From Paenibacillus ottowii (GTDB lineage Bacteria > Bacillota > Bacilli > Paenibacillales > Paenibacillaceae), in NCBI RefSeq assembly GCF_006874425.1, contig NZ_VIJZ01000001.1:124001-188000 (forward strand): a stretch of 64,000 bases of DNA. The letters run 5' to 3'. Shown one piece after another: positions 1-7,500 of this stretch (positions are counted from its first letter, which is position 1; every line of letters starts with the position of its first letter). A model generated the notes under the pieces. It was given only the letters and a program-made list of their open reading frames with translations. It was not told where the DNA came from and ran no database searches. A program made the translations under genes and the position numbers.

Positions 1-1
1 C

Positions 2-355
2 TTGTTTACCGCTGAACAGCGTGGACAACGGGTAAATCGAATGCTCGTACAGTTCGGACTGGAGCGGCTGGATGAGCGTCATCCGTATCAGCTTTCGTTG
101 GGTCAAAAAAGACGGTTGAGTATTGCTACGGCAATGATCCGGGAGCCCGAAGTGCTGCTGCTGGACGAACCGACCTTTGGGCAGGATGCGCGCAATACCT
201 TTGTCATGCTGGATATGTTGGAGCAGCTGAGAGCGGCAGGCACGGCCATCGTGATGGTTACGCATGACCCGGAGATTGTCCGTCGGTATTGTACCGATAT
301 ATGGCGGATTCAGAAAGGGGAACTACAGTATGAACCTGTCCTTTCCCCATCATGA
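2..355 (+). CDS. ECF-type ABC transporter ATP-binding protein, C-terminal part
   Basis: The reading frame is already open at the window edge, so only the last ~117 residues are present. It shows the ABC signature (LSLGQKRR), Walker B (LLLDEPTFGQD) and the H-loop (VTHD), enough to call the second half of an ABC ATPase. It overlaps the downstream membrane gene by 26 bp, and that gene is an ECF T component, so this is most likely the energising ATPase of an energy-coupling-factor vitamin transporter (YkoD-like, thiamine precursor uptake). The substrate-binding S component would lie upstream, outside the window. The substrate is inferred. Confidence 0.8.
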   Translation: MFTAEQRGQRVNRMLVQFGLERLDERHPYQLSLGQKRRLSIATAMIREPEVLLLDEPTFGQDARNTFVMLDMLEQLRAAGTAIVMVTHDPEIVRRYCTDIWRIQKGELQYEPVLSPS

Positions 356-1121
356 AACTTGGCTGCATCGTGTGAATCCTGGCTTAAAGCTCGTGATGTT
401 TTCCATGCTGTTTGTGGTCGTTATCGTTATCCATGATCCGAACGTTATGTTTAATGTTGCGTGTGCTATGCTGCTATTGCTTGTCTGGTCAGGACACCCA
501 TGGAAGCGACTGCTGCTGTACGGATCTCCCTTTATATTGGTGTTTATTTCAACCTCAACAGGCATGATGATGTTCGGCAAAGGAGTAACGACATGGTGGA
601 CATGGGGTCTAATCCACATTACACAGGAAAGTTTTTATCGAGGCATGCATCTGGGCTTTCGTGCATTGAGTATGGCCGCGGTAGGGTTGCTGTTTGGTCT
701 AACAACTCGTCCGGTTAACCTTTTTTATTCACTGATGCAGCAATGGAAGCTCCCGCCCAAGTATGCATACAGCTTTTTGGCAGCTATGCGGTTGGTGCCG
801 ATGATGGTGGAGGAATTTCAGGCATTGAGACACGCCCACCGCATTCGAGGTTTGCATCAGCATGTGTCCAAATGGAATATGTATGCTACGCTCCGCAGGT
901 ACGCAATTCCGCTGCTTGCTCAAAGTATCCGGCGTGCGCAGCGCATTGCTATCGCCATGGAAGCTAAGGGGTTTGCTAACGAAACGAAGCGCACGTATTA
1001 TTATGCGATCGGTTATTCGACTGTAGATATCATATTTATTTTATATTTTGTGGTGATGCTGCTGCTGGCTTGGGGAATGGGTACCTCCTTTCCTTATATA
1101 GGCGTATCGGATGTACGTTAA
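330..1121 (+). CDS. ECF transporter transmembrane (T) component
   Basis: This 263-aa integral membrane protein has several hydrophobic segments at both ends and a basic cytoplasmic stretch in the middle. It contains the two short motifs by which T components couple to the ATPases, here RIRG and EAKG, variants of the family Ala-Arg-Gly motif. I chose the ATG at 330, inside the end of the ATPase gene, because an AAAGGGG ribosome site lies just upstream and the protein then begins MNLSFPHHETWLHRVNPGLK, typical of the family. The overlap suggests translational coupling. Closest type: YkoC of the thiamine/HMP transporter. Family call is firm, substrate is not. Confidence 0.82.
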   Translation: MNLSFPHHETWLHRVNPGLKLVMFSMLFVVVIVIHDPNVMFNVACAMLLLLVWSGHPWKRLLLYGSPFILVFISTSTGMMMFGKGVTTWWTWGLIHITQESFYRGMHLGFRALSMAAVGLLFGLTTRPVNLFYSLMQQWKLPPKYAYSFLAAMRLVPMMVEEFQALRHAHRIRGLHQHVSKWNMYATLRRYAIPLLAQSIRRAQRIAIAMEAKGFANETKRTYYYAIGYSTVDIIFILYFVVMLLLAWGMGTSFPYIGVSDVR

Positions 1122-1137
1122 TTGTTACCAAAAGGCT

Positions 1138-1165
1138 TTGCCCGTTTTCTGCTCTGTGGTATATT
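1138..1165 (+). promoter_or_regulatory. candidate sigma-A promoter for metNIQ
   Basis: TTGCCC and TATATT are separated by 16 bp, about 95 bp upstream of the metN ATG. The -35 box is poor. I looked for an S-box (SAM) riboswitch or T-box in this leader, as expected for methionine uptake genes in Firmicutes, and saw neither. Confidence 0.3.
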
Positions 1166-1259
1166 AATGCAATGGGAATTGACGGCTCGACAGACCCGCC
1201 TGGGCTGCCGGGCTTATTACATTTTCCCGCAGTAATGGATCATCAGGAGGCCAAGTTTC

Positions 1260-1985
1260 ATGATTAAGCTGCATCAGGTAAACAAGCATTATACCACCTC
1301 AAGCGGCCTATTTCATGCGGTTCAATCCGTGTCTCTTCAAGTGGAGGAAGGGGAAATTCACGGTATCATAGGTGCCAGCGGTGCCGGCAAGTCTACGTTG
1401 CTCCGGTTGATGAATGTATTGGAAAGGCCGGATGAGGGAAATGTGGTTGTGAACGGGGAAGATCTGACTCGCATGCCGGAAAAACGTCTCCGTGAGGCGC
1501 GCCGATCCATAGGGATGATTTTTCAGCATTATCATCTTGTTCACAATCGGTCGGTAAGTGGAAATGTAGCAATGCCGTTGGAGCTGGCAGGTGTCGCGAA
1601 AAAAGAGCGAGTGGAACGCGTGCGCGAATGCCTGCAATTCGTCGGTTTAGCGGATAAGGCAGAACAGTATCCGGCACAGCTAAGTGGAGGCCAAAAGCAA
1701 CGTGTGGCGATTGCCAGAGCTTTGGCGAATCGTCCTGCGGTGCTGCTTTGTGATGAGCCGACCTCAGCGCTTGACCCGCAGACGACCGCGGATATTCTAG
1801 GTGTGCTAAGGGAGATTAACCGTGAACTGGGAGTTACGATTGTAATCGTCACACACGATATGGACGTGGTTCGCAATATTTGTACCCGTGTATCCGAAAT
1901 GCGGGACGGGCATTTGCTTTCAACGAAACATGTAGCTGCCCCTATGGTAGGTTCAACAGTGGAAGCAGGTGATGCTGATGAATGA
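1260..1985 (+). CDS. metN: Methionine ABC transporter ATP-binding protein, short form without NIL domain
   Basis: The ATPase of the MetNIQ importer hydrolyses ATP at the inner face of the membrane to drive D/L-methionine uptake. Walker A (GASGAGKST) is near residues 38-46, Q-loop Gln89, signature LSGGQ at 141-145, Walker B LLCDEP at 162-167 and H-loop His199. The protein stops at 241 aa. Typical MetN is about 340 aa and carries a C-terminal NIL (ACT-like) domain that binds methionine and inhibits transport; that domain is absent. AGGAGG lies 9 bp upstream of the ATG. The end overlaps metI. Function is supported by the metI and metQ neighbours. Confidence 0.88.
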   Translation: MIKLHQVNKHYTTSSGLFHAVQSVSLQVEEGEIHGIIGASGAGKSTLLRLMNVLERPDEGNVVVNGEDLTRMPEKRLREARRSIGMIFQHYHLVHNRSVSGNVAMPLELAGVAKKERVERVRECLQFVGLADKAEQYPAQLSGGQKQRVAIARALANRPAVLLCDEPTSALDPQTTADILGVLREINRELGVTIVIVTHDMDVVRNICTRVSEMRDGHLLSTKHVAAPMVGSTVEAGDADE

Positions 1986-2649
1986 CATGTTAAGCATTAT
2001 TGCACAGTATCAGTCAGAGATATGGAAGGCCATCGGAGAGACATTTATTATGGTGGGAATTTCGATCGCAGCAGCTGTACTGTTAGGGCTTCCGGCAGGA
2101 ACGATTTTATATTTGTGTGGTAAAGGACAAAAGTATGAAAATCGACTGATTTTCACCATACTGAACAGTCTGGTCAACGTTATCCGCTCGTTTCCATTCT
2201 TGCTGCTCGTCGTGTTTATGATCCCATTTACACGTCTGGTGGTGGGCACGGCACTGGGCACGATGGCTGCTACCGTTCCCTTGTCCGTGGTGGCCATTGC
2301 CTATTATTCGAGGCTGGTGGAGCAATCACTACTTGAGGTGCCCAAGGGTGTGATTGAAGCCGCTACGTCTATGGGAGCATCCACCCTCCAGCTTATTTTT
2401 AAATTTCTATACGTGGAAGCCCGTTCCGGGCTGGTATTAGGCCTGACCACATCCACCATTAGCTTCATCTCCTACTCCACAGTGATGGGGATTGTGGGCG
2501 GCGGCGGGGTAGGCGATTTTGCTATTCGCTACGGTTACCAGCGGTTTGAAACAGGCTTGATGGCGTTCACCATCGTCGTCATGATTATTTTCGTACAAAC
2601 GATCCAGTTCACCGGAAGCACCATCTCCCGCCGGATCGACAAGCGGTAA
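1978..2649 (+). CDS. metI: Methionine ABC transporter permease
   Basis: This five-helix permease of the MetI family has the conserved cytoplasmic loop EAATSMGASTLQLIFK, the EAA motif that docks on MetN. I chose the ATG at 1978, which overlaps the metN stop by 8 bp, because an AGGTGA ribosome site ends 5 bp before it; GTG 1969 and ATG 1972 are in frame but lack a site. Length of 223 aa is normal. It forms an operon with metN. The substrate protein gene metQ follows after a 270-bp gap filled by a palindromic repeat. Confidence 0.88.
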   Translation: MNDMLSIIAQYQSEIWKAIGETFIMVGISIAAAVLLGLPAGTILYLCGKGQKYENRLIFTILNSLVNVIRSFPFLLLVVFMIPFTRLVVGTALGTMAATVPLSVVAIAYYSRLVEQSLLEVPKGVIEAATSMGASTLQLIFKFLYVEARSGLVLGLTTSTISFISYSTVMGIVGGGGVGDFAIRYGYQRFETGLMAFTIVVMIIFVQTIQFTGSTISRRIDKR

Positions 2650-2720
2650 ATGGTAGGTTGTATGGCAATTCACTTACACAACTCACTATGGGAAATAAAA
2701 TGACTTTACAGTATCTCAAA

Positions 2721-2860
2721 AGCGGAGAGAAGGATTTGAATCTGGAGAAGCGTTAGCGTTCGCCTTTGAAATGGGATTCTAACCTATAAATTACTTTAAA
2801 AATCAGAGAGAATCCCATTTTAACAGCGATCGTAAGATCAAATCATTCGCGAAGCGGCTG
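2721..2860 (+). repeat. Palindromic intergenic element, copy A (metI-metQ)
   Basis: This is the most diverged of three copies of one element (others at 44424 and, inverted, 51285). Shared blocks in order are AGCGGAG, TCTGGAGAAGCG, AGCGTTCGC, GGGATTYTAACCT, AATCCC, and AACAGCGATCG. The inner stem pairs 2769-2780 with 2809-2820, a perfect 12 bp. The outer stem pairs 2733-2743 with 2835-2844, 10 bp with one bulge. The arm sequences differ from those of the other copies but still pair with each other. The element occupies most of the metI-metQ gap. Confidence 0.72.
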
Positions 2861-2922
2861 CGGCTTTACTGTAACTCATTAACATCTTCCCAATCACAAC
2901 TAATTTGGAGGTTCTTCATCGA

Positions 2923-3780
2923 ATGCGTCTCAAAAACAACATGAAAACGAACTTGAAATTACTTACACTATTTGCAGTGGTTATGCTACTGGTTGCCGGA
3001 TGCGGCGGTCAGAAGCAGGCTGCACAAGAAACAACAACTAAGGAAGCAGCTTCGCAAAAAGAAGTAACCTTGAAGGTAGCTACGCTAATTCCACCGATGA
3101 CAGATGTACTGGATATCGTGAAGCCACTGCTCAAAAAGGACGGAGTCAACCTGGAAGTCGTCGTGCTGTCAGACAATATCCAACCGAACAACGCATTGGC
3201 AAGCCATGAAGTGGATGCGAACTTCTTTCAGCATGCTCCGTTTATGCAACAATATAATGAAAGCAACAAGTCTGACTTGGTAGCGGTAAAACCAATTTAC
3301 AACGCCATTTATGGCGCGTACTCCAAAAAATACAAGAACATTAAAGACCTGCCCGAAGGTGCGACGATTGCTATCGCCAATGACCCGGCCAATACTGGAC
3401 GTTCTTTGGTCATGATGGAGCAAAACGGTTTGATCAAGCTTAAAGAAGGTGTAGGCTATAATGCTACACAGGCTGATATTATTGAGAATAAGAAAAAGTT
3501 TGTGTTTAAAGAAGTGGATTTGTTGATGCTGGCGCGGTCACTGGATGATGTAGACATGGCTGCCATGTATCCCGCATATGCCAAACCGCTTGGTCTGACA
3601 CCGAAGAAGGATGCGCTGATTACTGAAAAGGACGATACGCACTTTGCCATTAATTTGGTAGCACGTAAGGATAATGCAGATTCCGATGCCATTCAAAAGC
3701 TGGCAAAGCGGATGACTGGTCCGGAAGTACGTAAATTTTTTGAGGACAACTATAAGGATAGTGTAGTTCCAGCATTCTAA
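2923..3780 (+). CDS. metQ: Methionine-binding lipoprotein
   Basis: The extracellular substrate-binding protein of MetNIQ is anchored by lipid. It has a signal peptide with lipobox VAGC around residues 22-25, a polar linker, then a full NlpA/MetQ domain including LKVATLIPPMTDVLD and the characteristic SHEVDANFFQHAPFM. GGAGG at 2906-2911 supports the ATG at 2923; TTG 2905 overlaps this site and ATG 2941 is too far away. Length of 285 aa is normal. It follows metNI in the same direction, which together makes a complete transporter. Confidence 0.9.
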   Translation: MRLKNNMKTNLKLLTLFAVVMLLVAGCGGQKQAAQETTTKEAASQKEVTLKVATLIPPMTDVLDIVKPLLKKDGVNLEVVVLSDNIQPNNALASHEVDANFFQHAPFMQQYNESNKSDLVAVKPIYNAIYGAYSKKYKNIKDLPEGATIAIANDPANTGRSLVMMEQNGLIKLKEGVGYNATQADIIENKKKFVFKEVDLLMLARSLDDVDMAAMYPAYAKPLGLTPKKDALITEKDDTHFAINLVARKDNADSDAIQKLAKRMTGPEVRKFFEDNYKDSVVPAF

Positions 3781-3818
3781 ATAAATAAGTATTCAAACCT
3801 TATTTTATGATGATATAT

Positions 3819-3882
3819 GACCTGTATAATGGAGTGAAGTCTGTGAAGAACAGATGATCTCCTTTGTGCAGGTCTCTTTTTT
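3819..3882 (+). terminator. Intrinsic terminator after metQ
   Basis: Three nested stems, GACCTG/CAGGTC, GGAG/CTCC and TCTGT/ACAGA, end in TCTCTTTTTT. The hairpin lies 39 bp downstream of the metQ stop. Confidence 0.75.
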
Positions 3883-4018
3883 ATCCTTAATATGGATGAA
3901 TTTCATCGAAAACAGGGCACAAAGTCTTACTTTTTAAGATTTGGGGTGTTACAACGCTGTGAATTTTGGTCATAAAGGGTGATGGAGTAATGATAAGGAA
4001 CATATTAAAATAATTATA

Positions 4019-4032
4019 CGAACAAACATTCG
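4019..4032 (+). promoter_or_regulatory. LexA-like box (CGAACAAACATTCG)
   Basis: The site closely resembles the Gram-positive SOS box, CGAAC-N4-GTTCG, differing at one base of the right half-site. It sits two bases upstream of a plausible -35 box for the DUF4132 gene pair, where a repressor would block RNA polymerase. The promoter context strengthens the call; binding is inferred. Confidence 0.5.
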
Positions 4033-4034
4033 TC

Positions 4035-4063
4035 TTGTACTTTATTAATGATGTTTGTATGAG
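4035..4063 (+). promoter_or_regulatory. Sigma-A promoter for the 139-aa/DUF4132 gene pair
   Basis: TTGTAC and TATGAG are separated by exactly 17 bp, about 60 bp upstream of the first ATG. Confidence 0.5.
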
Positions 4064-4123
4064 GGTCGAGAAGTTCAGCTGACAACGGGTCAAAAGTGTG
4101 AATAAACAAGGAAGGGAAACGAT

Positions 4124-4543
4124 ATGAAGCTGTTTGTAACTGTAAAAAGTCTGGGGAAGCGCAAGCCCGCACTCGCACAACAGGAAATAGATCTAAGCCC
4201 CACCCCAGAAACATTGCGAGATTTAATTACTGCAACCGTTGCCCTGAATGTTCAAAAGCTACGGGAAAAGCAGGAGAGTGTCGAGCTGATTCCGTTCCTT
4301 ACGGGAGAGGAAATCCAGGCACAAGGCGAGACAGGCAAAGTAGGATTCGGCTCCATATATAATGATGGTGTTCCTAATATTGAGGCTGCCGTAAATACGG
4401 CGATACAGGCTTTTGAAGATGGTTTATACAGGGTTTTTATATGTGATGAGGAAGCAATGGAGCTGGATGCGCCTTTGTCACTTCATGCAGGGGATGAGAT
4501 TGTATTTATACGCTTCACAATGTTGGCTGGAGGCCTATGGTAG
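4124..4543 (+). CDS. Uncharacterised 139-aa partner of DUF4132 protein
   Basis: I cannot assign a function. The protein is soluble, with no signal peptide or membrane segment. It begins as a beta strand (MKLFVTVKSLG) and ends with AGDEIVFIRFTMLAGGLW; the last Gly-Gly-Leu-Trp and the overall layout (beta strands, a long central helix, a central LTGEEI) recall a small ubiquitin-like or chaperone-like fold, but this is only an impression. AAGGGAAACG precedes the ATG. It stands 15 bp before the giant DUF4132 gene, with a GGGGGAG site between them, so the two proteins are probably made together and may act together. Confidence 0.7.
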   Translation: MKLFVTVKSLGKRKPALAQQEIDLSPTPETLRDLITATVALNVQKLREKQESVELIPFLTGEEIQAQGETGKVGFGSIYNDGVPNIEAAVNTAIQAFEDGLYRVFICDEEAMELDAPLSLHAGDEIVFIRFTMLAGGLW

Positions 4544-4558
4544 AGGGGGAGACGAAAT

Positions 4559-7500
4559 ATGCATCAGGAGAACAATGAGCAAGAATATTTCGCCACACTG
4601 AAAGAGCGCGCAGCGCAACTGGGTGGACAACAACAGGAGTTGGCTCAGTATGTTGTGGAACTGGGTAAGCTTCATTACATACAAGAGGTTGAAGAGCCAT
4701 TTATCGAATGTCAGCGAATACTGAAAGAACGGGCGGCAGAAAGCGGACAACCGCTGTTCAAGCCACTGGCAGAGGTACTGCGTGCTCTAATTGGACAAAT
4801 GACTGGCGATGTGTTCGCACATCTAACAGAGCATGTGACTGAATATCCATACAGCACCGGGTATGAGCGCAGACCGTTTCGCACTTCGGATATTACAGCT
4901 CATACTTCCCGGGTTTATAAAAAAATGGTGCAGTTGATCCGAATGGACTGTATCGGATTTTCTATAATGGATTATTTAACGAAAAAAGACTATGAACCAG
5001 GCAGGGATTACCGGGTTCAGGAAACGATTGGTGATTGGATTGCTTACGAGCTAGACAACGGCAATTCACAGGTGCTTGAGGCGCTAAAAGCTATTATTTA
5101 TGGGGATAATCAGGCGGCTCTACTTACGCGCAATATGATTAAAGGCATGCTGCTGAGCCATCAAGAAGAGAATTACCATATGATTGGCGAATTGCTGGCA
5201 GCGGCCAAGCTTCAGGAGGGATTGCGTCAAAGCATTGTGGAGCAAATGGATGAAGGAACTCCAGAAGCACTCATTTATCTGTTAAAGGTGATCATTGACC
5301 AAGGCTTCATTCGTTACAGTTCGGTGGTGCGGGCGCTTGCAGTATGGACGGGCATGGGCTTGGAATCCGCCAATCAGCGGGTTGTTCGCCAATTGATTGA
5401 GCAGGCATATGATGCACTGACTTCCAGTGAACTGCGCCAGGAATGGCTGATCAGTTCAAATGCTAACGAACTATATATGAGTTTGTGGGCTACAGCAGTG
5501 CATGAGGAACGTGACTTGTATGGACAGGTTCGCCAACTTATGGAGCAGGGGGCGGCTTACCAGAAGATTGTAGCCCAGTATGTACTGTCTAGTACTAAAA
5601 ACAAGGATATGCGCCTCGAGATTGCTAGAGAATATCTAGATGAAACTGACCCAGAGCTTCGCTATTGGATACTCACAAACTATACAACCGATTATTTTTA
5701 TGAATGGGTAGAAGGCGGGACGGTCGCGAATCGAATCGTTAAAGTGGCGCGCACTCCTTTGTTGGAGAGCAAAGACGAACGGCGTAAGGATTTTGAACGA
5801 CTTCATAACCTGTTTGTACATATGAAAAAGGGTGAGTCTATCGAGTCCTCCAAGGTGCTGGATTATGTAAATCTGTATCACCGCTCAGATGCACCTATTC
5901 AAAAAATGCTCTATCTCGCTGGCTATGATATGGACGCATCCTGGATTGGAGAAATCATAGCCTTAAAGGAAGAGATTAGCCCAAATCTGCGCGGCGAAAT
6001 ATTGAATCATTTTGTGCAGAACACTGAGGATACAGTACAGCGCGATTTTATTTTTTCCAGTTTGTCTGACAAAAGTATGAGTATCCGTGGGTTCGCTGTG
6101 GCCAAGGCGCGTAAGCTGACGCTGTCGGAACCAGAAATGCAGCAAATGGAAGCCTTATTAAAGCTCAAGACAGGCTCGTTGCGACAAAGTGTCATCGGTG
6201 TGTTGCTTTCACAAGCGGAAGAGCAGCTTGCTGGCTCTTTGGAACGCTTGCTTCGTGCGAAGGCGGAACTGCAACGATTGGGTGGACTGGAAATATTGAC
6301 GAAGATATATGCAGATCCGGATCGTGCTCAGCAGTATGAAAATCTGCGGGCTTTGGCGGATATCATTCAGCAACCCACCGCCAAAGAGGTGCAACTGCTG
6401 TCCAAGCTGGGACAGGAGGATGCTTATACAGGTACAAACGGCTATGGCCTGTACGATCCGAATGTCAAGGAAGCTTGGCTGGAAGAAAGAGTTGATCTGG
6501 GTGATTTCCGAATGGCCGATGTTTTTGTTAGTCCATTGGACAAGCTCAAGCAGTTCTTGAATGGACTGGATGAACTGGTTCATCATCATCGGGATGTGGA
6601 ATATACTGCGGAGTATTATTCAGGCTACAAAGATACATTGCTTATTGGAACGAACCTTCGCCCTCTACGGATGGTTCAGGTCGATGAAGTAGTGGATTCC
6701 AGGCTGTCTTTATATCCTCTTTATGAGGAGTGGGACCGTTATTTGCAGGAAAGCGGCATAGATGCGCGTGAACTGCTGGAGCTTGTTTTTTATGATCGAT
6801 TAGAGCCTATGGACCGTACGTTGGATCGCTACTATCGATATTTCTCATTTAACTTTGGCTATCAAGAACAAAACAAGCAAAAGCTGCTGGAAGGATGGCG
6901 TAAAGACTTCGCCGAACAAATGTATCCTTTAGAGCGGATTAACGAGGTTCAAAAATGGATGGCAGAGCTGACCTATTCCGATCAGGTAAGCACATTAATC
7001 AATGCCTATTTTATGGACACAGCTGGAGCTGAAACATTTGACGTAATCGACTTTGCTTTAAATTCACTAATGCAGAGCATGCCTAAGGATAGACCAACAG
7101 AGGATATGGGAATGTTTCATCTATTGTCCGGCCCGTGGGTGGCATTAGAAAAGGGGCGAGTCCATGATGATGAGACCTTTAGGCGCTTTTTCCATACTTT
7201 TGTGAACTACGCAGAATGGCCAGGAATGGAAAATCGTTTTTATTCTCCGCTGAATCTGGAGGATTACTTCAAAGCCTATGAAAAAGGGCTGATCGGTGTA
7301 GGTGAAGTGTATCGTGAACTGCTGGCCAGTAGTGATAGCAGAAGTCATATGAGCACCTTAACTAATGCTCGTAATACATGGGTTTCCAGCAAGCCAGAGT
7401 TTTTGGAGATACGTCGTACAGTTATTGATCGACTGCTGGAGATTGAATTGGTTCGAGGCGATTTGCCTACCGAGGCTACGCCAAAGGTGATGGGTTTGAG

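Noticed and set aside
264..329. Upstream extension of the ECF T-component
   Set aside because: It lies in the ATPase gene without a ribosome site; ATG 330 fits the family start.
1122..1259. SAM riboswitch or T-box before metN
   Set aside because: Neither the S-box core nor a T-box sequence (GGTGGTACCGCG-like) is present; only weak local GC pairing is seen.
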